From Dermacentor variabilis (lineage: Eukaryota; Arthropoda; Arachnida; Ixodida; Ixodidae), in contig NC_134572.1 in the NCBI RefSeq assembly GCF_050947875.1, positions 124,471,105 through 124,535,104 of the forward strand: a stretch of 64,000 bases of DNA, written 5' to 3'. The notes under the pieces are model-generated. The model worked only from the letters and a program-made list of their open reading frames with translations. It did no database searches and was not told the origin of the DNA. Of the stretch, positions 1-10,400 are shown piece after piece (the stretch's first letter is position 1; each line of letters begins with the position of its first letter). The position numbers and the translations under genes were made by a program.

Positions 1-940
1 TATATACGACGCTGGCTCAGGGAGGACAGGACGCCTAGGGAAGACATTTCAAATTAAAGTGCGTTGTCTTTCATTTGTCGTGCTTTTCGCGTCTCCGCGA
101 CTGCGCGATCTGTGTTTTACGATATATAATAGAGACCCGAGGCTGTATTGCTCGCAGGAAAGACACCGGTGCCTACTCCGGGTGGCGCACTTCACCCCCC
201 CCCCCCCTATTTCTTTTTTTTTTTTTGCTCTTATTTTGAATCTACTTCTCTCTTCATTCTGGGACACGTCGAGCTTGTTTCGTGTGAAGGCAGTTTCCGG
301 TGCCTTCAGTTCGTTTAGAAGGCGCAATGACTAAAAGTACAATAATGATAAAACACCAGAAGGCGAGTGGGTACGCATGCGCCAGGAGTATTATTACGCT
401 GCCCGCCTGGCTCCTCCGGGCATATAAGCGGCAGGCTCCCGTAAAGCTCACCAACGTGCCGGGTGATTGCTTAAACCTTACACGCCTTGCATTATATATG
501 CACTAGTCTGTCTAGTGCACGTGTGGTAATCTCCTTAAAGTTTTATTTCTGCTCGGTTATAACGTGCGTCGTGCGAATAGGTCGCTGCTTCGCGCATATT
601 GCTACGCTGAGTATTGGACATACAAGTATGTTGATTACTGTAGTACACTCATGCTGCGGCATCGATAGAGTGTAACAGAAGCCGAGGCGCCGCGCATATC
701 CGCTACGTCACTTGTTACGGGTGCTCTTCGGGGAGTTCTGAAGACGCGAGCGACATTCTGGGAATAACTTTGTGGCATCTTTTTTTTTTTTTTTTTACTC
801 CGTATCACCCACATGTGGTTCTTAAATGCATTGCAGCCGCTGCGGTGGAACTGTTTGATGATATTAACGGGTCAGTGTGAAGACCGCCGTGCCGCATAAA
901 ATCTGGCGTGGGCGTCTTGCATCGGACGTCGTTTAGCAAA
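1..940. other. Non-coding flank, no gene seen
   Basis: No frame here reads like a protein. The stretch holds a run of C (about 196-207), T runs (about 213-226 and 779-796) and mixed sequence. A TATA-like motif (TATAAG, 423-428) follows a GC-rich patch and lies 27 bp before a weak initiator-like TCACC, but no downstream reading frame supports a promoter call. Confidence 0.5.
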
Positions 941-1430
941 AATTATACCGCACCACATCCGCGCAGGCCGTGCCGCAGAGGCGTTACCGAACTACTTGAG
1001 TTACTCAAAGTAAGACGCGGCAGAAAAATCGTAAAGTGCAACCTAGACACAACCTGCACACATGGTAGAGTCAGATTGTAATTTGAATATTCTAGGAAAC
1101 TTAATTCTGGTACGCGGAAACGCAAACATCGGCCTTTTTTCCAGCGTTTCTATACCATTCAAGGAGCGACGCGATGTGCTCACTTCCTCGCAACAACACC
1201 ATCCAGGTGGCTCTCGCCTCCGCGCATCCGCGGCCCACGCAAGAGGCCGCGTTTCCACCAGGAAGCTCGCCTTCGTGCATATAGCGTTGGCCGCCGGCGT
1301 TTCCCGGCAAACATTACGATTACATTAGCTGCAGTTGCCGGGAAGCGTGAGATGGGGTGGTCGGGGATCTTTGAATGCAATCGCGTTCCACTCTTAAAGG
1401 CGAAGCTTATGCGTCCTCCAAACTTCTTCG
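941..1430. repeat. Dispersed repeat with internal hairpin, copy 1
   Basis: Positions about 983-1130 align by eye with about 35268-35408 elsewhere in the window; both share the stretches AGAAAAATCGTAAAGT and GATTGTAATTTGAATAT and an ACGCGGAAAC block. Downstream lies an inverted repeat: the arm at 1298-1310 pairs with 1335-1347 (12 of 13 positions) around a 24-base loop. The sequence then runs into CTCTTAAAGGCGAAGCTTA, which I remember as common in tick genomic DNA. No coding capacity is visible, so it is either a non-autonomous element or a fragment of a larger one. The outer borders are estimates. Confidence 0.55.
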
Positions 1431-4400
1431 TTTCGATTTTTAAGCTTCTCTTGACGTGTGATTGTCAGTGCATTATCACACCTCCGTGCGCAGTGTCCAT
1501 TGTGCCCGCTGTTCCCGATAACGTTGCGATTGTTTATCGGTGCCAGAACGGCTAATTGGCTTTCTTTGTTATGGTGCCGCTATTCGCAAGTCACCAGTTT
1601 GGGCGCTTGGCCTGCCCCGTGCGCCCTGTGGTCTTTACCGAAAACGGTAGCCATATTATTGGCCGCGTGGGCACAGCCTGGACTGCGCCGCACCGGAGAG
1701 TTTTCACTCCTTTTGCTCTCCTTTCTCGTTACCCCGACGCTGTGTTTCAGGTTAGAACATGCTAGTTCAGGCCGACCTCTGAGCGTCTCTAATACATTAA
1801 ACAGCTCTCTCTCTCTCTCTCTCTCTCTCATTGCAGTTTTGCTTTATTCGTTCCCTATTGTCGGCACATTGTTGCGTCTACCATTCGCTTCGAATTAGGT
1901 TGTAGCGGCAGCAACATCGGTGTCGCATGACAGTTACGCAGACGCTCGCGTCCACACGAGGCACGATCGGCTGGCACGCTCCGGCACGGCCTAGTGTTCC
2001 GAAAGGGCATTAAACAAAAGAATGCTACGCTAAGAGATCGAGTGTCGGTTTTTCCTCTCCCGCGAGAGCCCGAGACTTTACCGGTCTACATGGTCGCTCG
2101 TCGCCACAAGATCATAAGCTGCTAAACTGTTGCCAGTTGAGCTAGTAAACGCGTGCATCCCTCAGCCACATGCTAAGACCCACTCGAGAAGCCTGTGAGG
2201 ATTTCTGAGGCATAATAATAAAGAGAAGCGCAGTTCGCATCGTTGCCTGAGCGGTGCGCGGCAGATCGCGGCGTGGCATCGATGCCCAAGACCACGTCAT
2301 AAACGCGCCCATTTAGTTGCCGAAAAATTAGTTGTGGTTAGTACCACTGCAGAGAGCTGTGACAATGGATACGTTTATTCTGTCTCCAAACGCCTGCTGC
2401 TACAAGTGAAAAGACGGAATCAGAAAAAAACTTTTATTGTTGTAAGAGTAGCGCGAGTGAACATCGTCTGCGGCTACGTGGGATCGAGCTGTGGGAGTAT
2501 ATATATTCTTTGACGTTTGTTTAACGCATATTAATAATGACACCTTGCACGGTCGTACTTCATAACTTCAGTAGAGAGGAATCTTTATGGAAGCTTCTAC
2601 TTCCATTTTCTTTTATTTTCTTTTTGCCACCCTGAAAATAAGGGCGCTCAAATTGGGAAAGAAATTTATTTTGCCCTGCAATGTATACTCAATTAAAGCT
2701 TTTGGAACAACGCTATTCTGCCCGCTTAATAAAGAAAGACTGTGCTTCCATATAGCTTCCTGCGCGTTGCGCCATTTTCTTTTCCCGATGTAAGTACAGA
2801 AAGAGCTTTCCCATTCTCTTCGTATTTATTTCGGGAAAACGATTACTTTGAGGCATTAACATTCAAGCGTTCTTCGTAAAGGAAAACGTTCCCCACATAG
2901 TTGCAGTGCGAACCTAGATGTATCGCGAGAACTTTGGGTGCTTTTACCTTCCACACAGCAAAGTACGCGTGTGTAAAAATGCTGTTTCTCTTTTGAATAC
3001 GTCGATGAGTTTTGCCGCTCGATCTTTGCGGCTTCAGTTTCCTTCTGCATATGCGCTCGTTCGGCCGAAGCAAAGCAGGAGCGTGTCCGGGACTGTGGTC
3101 GGGACTATGGCATTTTCTTCGTATACTTCGCCTCCTTACAGATTACAAAGACCGTCGGAGGAAATATCCGTAAAAGAAAGGAAACAAAGAAAGAAATTTG
3201 GAACACTGTGATTATACCGGGCGTAATTTTCCGTCCCGTACCTCCTTCGTCCTGCACTTTTTTTTTTTTCCCCTTCGAATTCTATCCTCTCAAGGCCCGG
3301 CTGAGCTCTCCGAAGGAAGGCGAGGTATAGAGGACCTCGCTTGGTCCCGCAAACATTCCTGGGCTCTGCCATAACTTTCTCCGTTATTTTTCTTTCGAAC
3401 TTGATTTCTGCACGCTTCGCCCCCGCCACCCCCCTCCACCCCACTGACGTTTTTAATTTTCTCATTTTTTTTATTCGTCCTTGCAGATATTTTTCCCACC
3501 CCAATTGCTCGAGTTACTCTCGCATATGCAAATGAACTTCGGTCTCGGCTCATTACGACGCTTAGGAGGCTGTCTGCATAATCGCGGGGCGCCCTGCCTC
3601 GAGCTGTGCGTGTATTTCTCATTCCCGGAATATCCAATGATGCGAGTCTCTAGCCGCGGGCGCTTCATCTAGAAATACGTGTTTAAAACAAGATTTCCTT
3701 TTTTTTTTTTTCGCGTCGCCTGTGTCGGAGTCCGCCGGCCGCCCATCACGCCGTTTATAATATCGCGCGCCGCCGAATCCAGTTAGGTTAAGGCTACACG
3801 TTTCACAGTATGCGGGCTGCATAGAATAGGAGCAAGACAGGCGGGAAGTGCGAGCTTTAACGGTGGCAGGACGAGGCGTTCGAGCGTGCACTATACACCG
3901 TTGATTGATTCGCGCAGGGTCACAGCTTTTGTTGCCGGACGAAGAGGGTTTAAGAACTCTTTCGGGTAACTGCGGTTATCGATTTCGTTTACGTTGACGG
4001 CCTGGCGTTTTCTGGTCTTCTTGACGGCTTCAAGTTCTGAGTTTAGCGCGCCACCAGTTTCTTCCCGTGCTGGGGAGTTTAACGCCGAGGAGGTCGGCGA
4101 TATTTTGTCGGCGAGCGACGTGCTTATGGTCCCCGTCGACGTCGCTTAAGCCTAAGAGGGACCGGAAGACAGATGCGAGCCTGTCTTCCCATCTCCTTTA
4201 TCTGTGAAGGGCGTAATGATGTAGCTTACGCCAACAATCGTCTCTTCGGAATCCTCGAAAGTCTTTCGTAATTCGTCCATGTAAGCGTTGACAGTGAAAA
4301 TTGCTTGCGTTGTTTTGAAGAAAAAAAAGAACTCGATTTGTTCTAAAGCTCGAAAAACATTTTCTGTCTTCTTATAATGAGCGTAGCAGTTCTCAGTCAG

Positions 4401-4600
4401 CTGAAGTTTAATTTTTAGAGCGCGGCTCTTATGCACCCGTTCCTGCGTTTAGCGTCGGCGTCGGCCCTCGGCGTAACCGAGCGAACGAGCACAGCGAAGG
4501 ATGAAAGAGCGAACGCGGAGTGCAGTAGGGGATGAAAGACGGCGATAGCGAAGAGAGCGCGTAGAGGAACGCGCAGGAGGAAAGTATGGTGAACGCGTGA
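1431..4600. other. Non-coding stretch, no gene seen
   Basis: Open frames are short and low in complexity. It contains a (CT)n tract at 1805-1829, T runs near 3258 and 3699, and pyrimidine-rich patches. At about 4436-4600 the sequence is purine-rich and internally repetitive (GGATGAAAG recurs about 50 bp apart) and abuts the 3' end of the LINE. Confidence 0.5.
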
Positions 4601-4619
4601 AAATATATATATCAAAACG

Positions 4620-4625
4620 TTTATT
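4620..4625 (-). terminator. Polyadenylation signal of the LINE
   Basis: AATAAA on the minus strand lies 37 bases after the ORF2 stop codon and just before an AT-repeat at 4601-4612. Short terminal repeats of this sort commonly end I-type LINEs. It most likely marks the 3' end of the element's transcript. Confidence 0.6.
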
Positions 4626-4661
4626 TAAAAAAAAAATGCAGAAAGCGAGTGGGTGGAGCCC

Positions 4662-7076
4662 CTAGTCCAGGGCCTCACTGGCTTGAGCGGTCCGCCGTGC
4701 TTGGTCGAGGAGTGCTAGTTGCATCTCCCGATCCTCGCTGGCGAGCCAAGTCTCCCACTGCTCCCTTCCGGAAAGTTTGCCGGCTATTTTTGGTGTATTA
4801 ATTTTGGGTGGCCTGTTCTGGCAGTCCCACGTAATGTGGGCGAGAGTTGGCCGGCCTCCGCACCAAGGACAGCGAACGCTGTACAGCGTTGGGTGAATGG
4901 CATTTTTCAAATAAAGGTTTGGAAATATCTGCGTCTGTATTCGGCGCCAGTCATAAGAGTCCTGCCTGTATAGGTCAGGGTGTGGTGGACTGTACTTTCT
5001 TCGCTGGCTCCGTTGGTGCTCAAGGATGTCTCGTGGTAAAAAGGGGCTTTCGTCAGTGTGGTTGGTCGCTCGGTTGATAAAAGCACGAGCTGCGCTGTCC
5101 GCTGTCTCATTGCCCTCGAGTGCTGCGTGACCCGGGCACCAGATGATCATGTGTTTCTGTGTTAGGTTGGATCCTAATAGGTGAGTGTTGCTGTGTGGTA
5201 GCCTCCCGGTGAGGAAGAGTCTACATGCGACTTGTGAATCTGTTAGAGTTATCGACGATTGTCCTAGAGCGTCCTTAGTTTTAATAGCTAGCGCGATGGC
5301 TGAAGCTTCTGCGGTATTCGCAGATGCAACTCTAGCCGTGGCGCAAGTCACAAGCCCTTGATTTGCGGCCCCTCCTACCACTGCGAGGGCGTGTTTGTAA
5401 GCACCACATCGAGCGACATCTGTGTAGACTGTATCCGGGTTTCCACCGAATTGCTGCATTAACTTTCGAGCTCGAGCACTTCTACGTCCCCGGTGGTATT
5501 TCGGACTGATGTTCTTAGGAATTGGGGCTACTATGATCCTTTCACGAAGGACTTTGGGCAGAGATTCGGGTTCTTCTCCCGCATACTGTGGACGAGTAGG
5601 GTAACCCACGCGGCAAAGTAATTTTCTGCCATAGGAGGTTAAGCTAAGCCTCTCCCGTTGAGATATGAGCGTCGTTGCCCGTAGCTCCTCGTAGTTATTG
5701 TGAATCCCGAGGGCCAGCAGGCGTTCAGTGGTTCCCTGTGGTAGGCCAAGATCCGCTTTGTACGACGTTCTGATCAACGCATCTAGGGCCTTTAGTTCTG
5801 TTTTCGTGGGGTCCTGGAAAGGGAGGCTATATGTGAGACGACTTAGCACAAAAGCCTGAACGAGCCGGATCGTCTCTGTTTCCTTGAAACCTTTTCGGTG
5901 ATAAGTTACTCTACGAATCATACGGGAGATCTGTTTCACCGTAGTCCTAAGGGTTTTAATGGTGTGGTCTACTCGTTTGTTGCTTTGCAGCCACAGTACG
6001 AGGACTCGCATTTTCTGGACCTCCCTTATCTGGCTGTCTCCTAGAAAGCGCTTGACCGGCTCGCGAGTTTGACGGCCTTGACCACGTATCCTGATAAATT
6101 CTGATTTATCGGGAGCGCAGCTCATTCCGCTGCTGCGAGCGAAGGTTTCAACAATGGTCGCTGCTTCTTGCAGGATTTCTTCTTTTTGTCCTAACGAGCC
6201 GCTGGTTGCCCATAGGGTAATATCGTCTGCATATAACGCGTACCCTAGCCCAGGTATGACGTCGAATGTTTTGGCTAAGCGTCTCATGCCGATATTGAAA
6301 AGAAGGGGGGAGAGTATCGCCCCTTGCGGTGTACCTCTATTGGACATGGGAAAAGGGTCTGAGCGCGTAGTGCCAATGCCTATTGTAGCGATGCGAGAGG
6401 TCAGGAAAGAGCGGGCGTAGTCATAGATTCTTTGCCCACAACCGAGGTCATTTAGCTCAGATAAGATAAGTTCATGTGAAATAGTGTCGAATGCGCTTTT
6501 CAAATCAAGAGCCAGGACGAGATGTTCCGCACCAACCTTGGTGTTGCAAAGAACTTCTTCGCGAAGTAGCAGGAAAACATCCTGTGTCGACAAATGTTGG
6601 CGAAAGCCGAATATGTTCGTGGGAAATAGGTTGCGCTCTTCAATGTAAGACGTGAGACGTGTGTGGGTCACCTTCTCAAATAATTTGCCAAGACAGGAGG
6701 TTAGTGATATCGGCCTGAAATTTTGTAGATCATGAGGTTTTCCTGCTTTCGGAATAAGCACGATTTTGGCCTCCTTCCACTGTTGTGGAACCACGCCCCT
6801 CTCCCATATCTGTTCATTAAAATACCGGGAAAGCTGTTCTAGGTGCTCGTCGCTCAGGTTCCGGATCATAGCATTTGTGAGCTGATCTGGTCCTGGAGCA
6901 GTATTTCTCTTCGCTGCTTGCGCTGCCGCTAAGAGTTCTGCCTTAGTTATCGGAGCGTCTAGCACCGCGTTTTCTTGCCCTTGGTATGGCAAGGTGCATG
7001 GGGGAGTGAGAGCTGCTCCTACGTACTTTAAGCTCAGTGAGGAGGGCCTGACCTGTTCCTGAAAATTCTCCGGCAA
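4662..7076 (-). CDS. LINE ORF2, reverse transcriptase and RNase H part (open, 804 codons)
   Basis: This is the target-primed reverse transcription enzyme of the LINE. Residue numbers count from the ATG at 7076. The RT fingers and palm hold FRPISLTSCLGKLFEK (about 120-135), the catalytic Asp of ALDLKSAFD (191), RGTPQGAILSPLLFN (247-261) and the YADD box (282-285, about 6233-6222). The RNase H domain (about 551-665) keeps all four acidic residues expected for the family: YTDVA (D553), TAEAS (E590), LTDSQ (D613) and ETAD (D660), plus WCPGH (646-650). A C-terminal CX2CX7HX4C knuckle uses C736, C739, H747 and C752. The ATG is not the natural start: the first 17 or so residues are the wrong frame, since the upstream linker joins after a frameshift near 7030. 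From there on no lesion is visible. The true protein would start in the endonuclease about 1.1 kb upstream. Confidence 0.93.
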   Translation of the reverse strand: MPENFQEQVRPSSLSLKYVGAALTPPCTLPYQGQENAVLDAPITKAELLAAAQAAKRNTAPGPDQLTNAMIRNLSDEHLEQLSRYFNEQIWERGVVPQQWKEAKIVLIPKAGKPHDLQNFRPISLTSCLGKLFEKVTHTRLTSYIEERNLFPTNIFGFRQHLSTQDVFLLLREEVLCNTKVGAEHLVLALDLKSAFDTISHELILSELNDLGCGQRIYDYARSFLTSRIATIGIGTTRSDPFPMSNRGTPQGAILSPLLFNIGMRRLAKTFDVIPGLGYALYADDITLWATSGSLGQKEEILQEAATIVETFARSSGMSCAPDKSEFIRIRGQGRQTREPVKRFLGDSQIREVQKMRVLVLWLQSNKRVDHTIKTLRTTVKQISRMIRRVTYHRKGFKETETIRLVQAFVLSRLTYSLPFQDPTKTELKALDALIRTSYKADLGLPQGTTERLLALGIHNNYEELRATTLISQRERLSLTSYGRKLLCRVGYPTRPQYAGEEPESLPKVLRERIIVAPIPKNISPKYHRGRRSARARKLMQQFGGNPDTVYTDVARCGAYKHALAVVGGAANQGLVTCATARVASANTAEASAIALAIKTKDALGQSSITLTDSQVACRLFLTGRLPHSNTHLLGSNLTQKHMIIWCPGHAALEGNETADSAARAFINRATNHTDESPFLPRDILEHQRSQRRKYSPPHPDLYRQDSYDWRRIQTQIFPNLYLKNAIHPTLYSVRCPWCGGRPTLAHITWDCQNRPPKINTPKIAGKLSGREQWETWLASEDREMQLALLDQARRTAQASEALD

Positions 7077-8333
7077 GTTTTTGAAGGGTGCGGTTATTGG
7101 CCGTTTTTGTTTTTCCTGGTTCCATTATGCTGCGAAGTATCGCCCATGTCTTGGAGGTGTGTAACGTTTCGCGAAGTGAGTCACAAAAGCTCGCCCAACT
7201 CGCTGTCTCTTAACTGCTGTGCATAAGCGTTTGCCCGCTCGGATATTTCAGCGATTCTGTGGCGCAGTTTGCGATTAAGTCGCTGTTTTTTCCGTCGTTT
7301 AGTTAGCCCCCTTCTGGCTTCCCACATATGTAGCAGGTGGTTGTCAACTACCGGCGTTTCCGCTGTGAGCGCTAGCCGCTTAGATGTTGCTTTATGAGCG
7401 TCTTGTACGTGTGTTGCCCACTCTTCAGCGTTCTCAGGTGATATCTCCGGCATGGGGATTTTGCGATAATTTACCCAGTTCGTGATTACCACCTGGCCAC
7501 AGGGTCGCCGAATTTTCGGGGAGCCTACCGACACGCTGATAATAAAATGGTCCCTGCCTAGATTCTCTCCTAGATTGGTCCAGAATACCTCGTCGACATT
7601 ATTTGTGAATGTGAGATCTGGAAAGGTGTCTGCACTGACGCTGTTACCTAATCTCGTCGGGTTTTGAGGGAGAATGATGAGTTGGAGGAGATCATATGCT
7701 TCGGCCGCTCGCTCGAGCTCCCCGGCCTTTGGGGGTGTCTGTTCGGTAACCCCAGCTGGTGTGAGGAGCATTGAAGTCCCCAAGAAGCAGTAGTCTATCC
7801 TGGGTGCTGGAGTGACACATGGCGTACCGAATGATGGCCTCAAAATAGGCCGTCCTTTCTTTATCAAAATCGGCGGTCCATTCTTTCGTTCATGGTTATG
7901 GTTTTTGCCTTGCTACGCTTCTGTGGTAGTATTGTTACAATTTAGTGGTTGATGCTGCTAGTCGCCAGATAATCTATACTGACTGCTATGTCCTTGAGCA
8001 CCATCGTCGCGACCTTACGTAGTCTGGGTGGGATATCGTGTAGTAGCCAGTCAATCTGACCGGCTTGTTACCGACCTCTAGCAAACAAATAACATCAGGT
8101 TTGACTGGCACCGTGTTAATATATTGTTGTAGAGCTGCCGCCCGTTTGTGGAAGGGGCGGCAGTTCCATTGCCAGATTTCGAGATATTCGTGATGTGCTC
8201 GCGTTCTACTCGCCACGAATAGTGTTTTCGCTGTCCGAGGTCGGTATGGTTCGTGGACGGCGGTTAGATTGAGCACTGGGTCTAATGCTGGCTCGCTTAC
8301 GAGCCGCGCTATTTGAAATGGCCACGAATTCAT
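7030..8333 (-). pseudogene. LINE ORF2, endonuclease part and linker, frameshifted
   Basis: This is the APE-type endonuclease that would nick the target DNA. The domain begins at about 8183 with IWQWNCRPF and continues through LLEV. In other frames come LLLLGDFNAPHTSW (about 7800-7750), then a stretch ending LGENLGRDHFIIS (about 7570-7540), and a basic linker up to 7181. Reading it needs about six frame changes, near 7985, 7935, 7890, 7730, 7195 and 7030. The usual SDH motif reads RDH, so the serine is lost while the catalytic D-H pair remains. In the endonuclease frame the only ATG before the domain is at 8333, inside the end of ORF1, so ORF2 would overlap ORF1 by about 128 bases or start at a non-ATG codon. 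I infer that this copy's endonuclease is dead. Confidence 0.85.
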
Positions 8334-9946
8334 CGACGTAAGTTTTTAGGCTTTGAAATTCTGCGTACATCTGCTGCTGAAAATTTTTCATAGTTTATAA
8401 TTGATGCGAAACTTGTTGGAGTGTGGCCTCCATAGAATTCGGCGTCGTTATAACCTCGAGAGGCGTGCCTGCTGCTTTAGTATGTGCTGTTTTGTTCGTT
8501 TCGGTACAGCGACTAGGTTTGAGGGAGGCCAACTCTCGCTTAATTTCTGCCAAGCTCTCGTGGAGAAGCTTGTTCTCGTTAATGATCTTCCGATATTCGG
8601 GATTTTCTGTTACAGGAGCATTAGGAGAAACGACTCGTGCCCAGCTTACCGTGTTATCTTGTGGCGCTTGCTTGGTCACAGTGCCGAAAGCCCCCGATTT
8701 AGGCGATTTTGGTGATCGGGAATGAGGTGGGTTTTTGGGATTGGAGTTCTTCGGGTCCGCGATCTTGACCTGGATCGACGGCGAGTCTCTGATACCTCCG
8801 GCGAGGGATCCGATGCGGATTCTTCATAATCGGAACTGAACCAACGTAGACGTTGAGGTGGCTTCGTTGAGCTGTCCTTCCGGGTAGTCCGTTGAACGCC
8901 AGTCCTTGGCGTTCTTTTGCTTTGGGGTTTGAGACGTTTCTTACAACTTCGGTCTCCTGTCATGTGACCTTCCCCACAGGCCGCACACTTGGGAGCGCAC
9001 TCATGTCCGGCTACAGGGTCCCGTTGTCCACATGTACGACATACTGGAGTGTCCGGCTGGAGACAGACGTCCGATTGGTGACCAATTTGGTGACACACTT
9101 TGCACACCTGAGTGGTAATTTTGTAGGGATAGCAAGCAAGTTCTCCGCCGTTGTAGTAGACGTACCGCGGCGTAATTCCTCCAAAAAAGTTGATAACGGC
9201 CGTTCTAGTGTTACGGAACATGCGCGCTTGGAGAATTTCAACCCCTTGCGTGCGTATGCGTAGATTCGCTTTTAGCGTTTCAGGCGTCGTGTGCGGGTCC
9301 AAGCCGTGAATGACACCCTTGGTTGTCCCGTCACTTGTCGCTACGTAAGCGTTGACCGAGTGAGGCCGGCCGTTGATGTTTAGCATTGCAATACGTCTAA
9401 CGCAGTCCGCCACTGTCTGGTGCGGCATGGACACGATAAATATGTTAGGGCCCGGCTTGATTCTGAGCAGAAATTGCTCACCTGATAGTTGCCCGTTGCA
9501 TGCAGCAACCACGGTATCCGCCAGTAGTGGACTAGTCAGGTTTCTGACCGGTAGCCCCTGATGCGGTCGCATCACTATCTTGAAATCATCCTTTGGCAGG
9601 GGGGGGGGGGGGGTAACCGCCTGTATGCTGGTTTGTGTTTAGATTTTCCGGTTGCTTGACCAGCGGAAACTTGCTGATTCTTCAAGGTCCCCGAATATTC
9701 CAGTGATCTGGTCTTCTTTTCTTTCGCATCGTTTTTTTTTCTGCCGAAGCGTGAGGACCGTCTGCCAATCCCCATCTGTTGGCTCTCTGTCCCGGCGCTC
9801 TGGTCGCTGGGTCCTTTTGGTGTCGTGAGGTTCTGAGCAGCGGAGTCTTGAAAATCCATGTTGTCAAGGTCCTGGCGGCGCGTGTCCGTCACCCGCGAGG
9901 GTGCGGGACGCGCAGTTGCGTCGGGCGGTTGATTTGCAAGAGCCAT
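8206..9946 (-). pseudogene. LINE ORF1, gag-like nucleic-acid-binding protein, broken
   Basis: ORF1 proteins of this class coat the element's RNA. I chose the ATG at 9946 (MALANQPPD) because sequence upstream reads as leader. The N-terminal third is polar and ends in a proline run encoded by C15 (9599-9613), where the frame shifts. The middle resumes at about 9590 with FKIVMRPHQGLPV and an RRM-like region, then three zinc knuckles at about 9104-8943: CKVCHQIGHQSDVC, an atypical CX2CX8HXC, and CAACGEGHMTGDRSC. An Arg/Ser-rich tract follows (SRSRSRTRR, about 8740). A second frameshift lies near an A5 run (8732-8736). The C-terminal part (VSWARVV, then a Leu/Glu-rich likely coiled coil) carries an in-frame TAA at 8395-8397 and ends at 8206. 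The full length would be near 580 residues. At least three lesions make it a pseudogene, unless the homopolymer shifts are sequencing errors. Confidence 0.88.
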
Positions 9947-10400
9947 CGAGAGGTCGGTGGGAAACGGCGAGAAAGCCGCTTCCCATATGACTCCCGGCGA
10001 AAGCGGCCCGGATAAGGGCGGTCGGTGAAGGTCGCGTCGTCTCGGTGGTCCGGGAGCGCGCCGACGACACGTCCGTTCCCTTCCAAGGCGAAACTCGTTC
10101 TCAACGCGTGAAAAGAAAAGCGTAATGCCGCGCAAAACGGGCTCTGCGTCGACGACCGCTACGAGATGGCGCCAGAAAAGCGCGCCTTCGTCTGCTCACC
10201 GATGGCATGCGGAAAGTGCGTCCCCCGACACCGTGGAAACAAAGCGCTGCATCAGCGGAGGTCTGTCTGCGGCGCCTGCTGTTAATCGCGCCCACGCGTC
10301 ACCCACGCACTGCCTCTCGCCATCTCCCGACTAGGGAGGCAGTCGCGCCACACTTCGCTCGGTTTGCGGTGCGCCGCATGAGACAGATTGTCCGCGCCAG
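9947..10400 (-). promoter_or_regulatory. Probable 5' leader and internal promoter region of the LINE
   Basis: GC-rich sequence directly upstream of the ORF1 start, with no open protein frame of note. It reads like the leader of this LINE family as I remember it from tick genomes. LINEs generally carry their promoter inside this leader, but no TATA box or clear initiator can be pointed to. The upstream limit is uncertain (10300-10470). Confidence 0.4.

Larger units (their letters stand above)
4601..10400 (-). mobile_element. Nearly full-length non-LTR retrotransposon (LINE) with RNase H
   Basis: A minus-strand element with, in transcript order, a GC-rich leader (about 10400-9947), a gag-like ORF1 (9946-8206), an ORF2 with an apurinic-type endonuclease (from about 8183), a reverse transcriptase, an RNase H and a C-terminal zinc knuckle (stop at 4662), and a short 3' UTR with AATAAA (4620-4625) followed by an AT-repeat tail (4601-4612). 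RNase H behind the RT and three zinc knuckles in ORF1 place it among the I/Jockey/R1-like clades; I cannot fix the clade without a tree. The 3' border is fairly clear. The 5' border is not: repeat-like sequence may reach about 10470. No target-site duplication was found. About nine frameshifts or stops, all outside the RT-RNase H part, make this copy non-autonomous as read. Confidence 0.93.
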
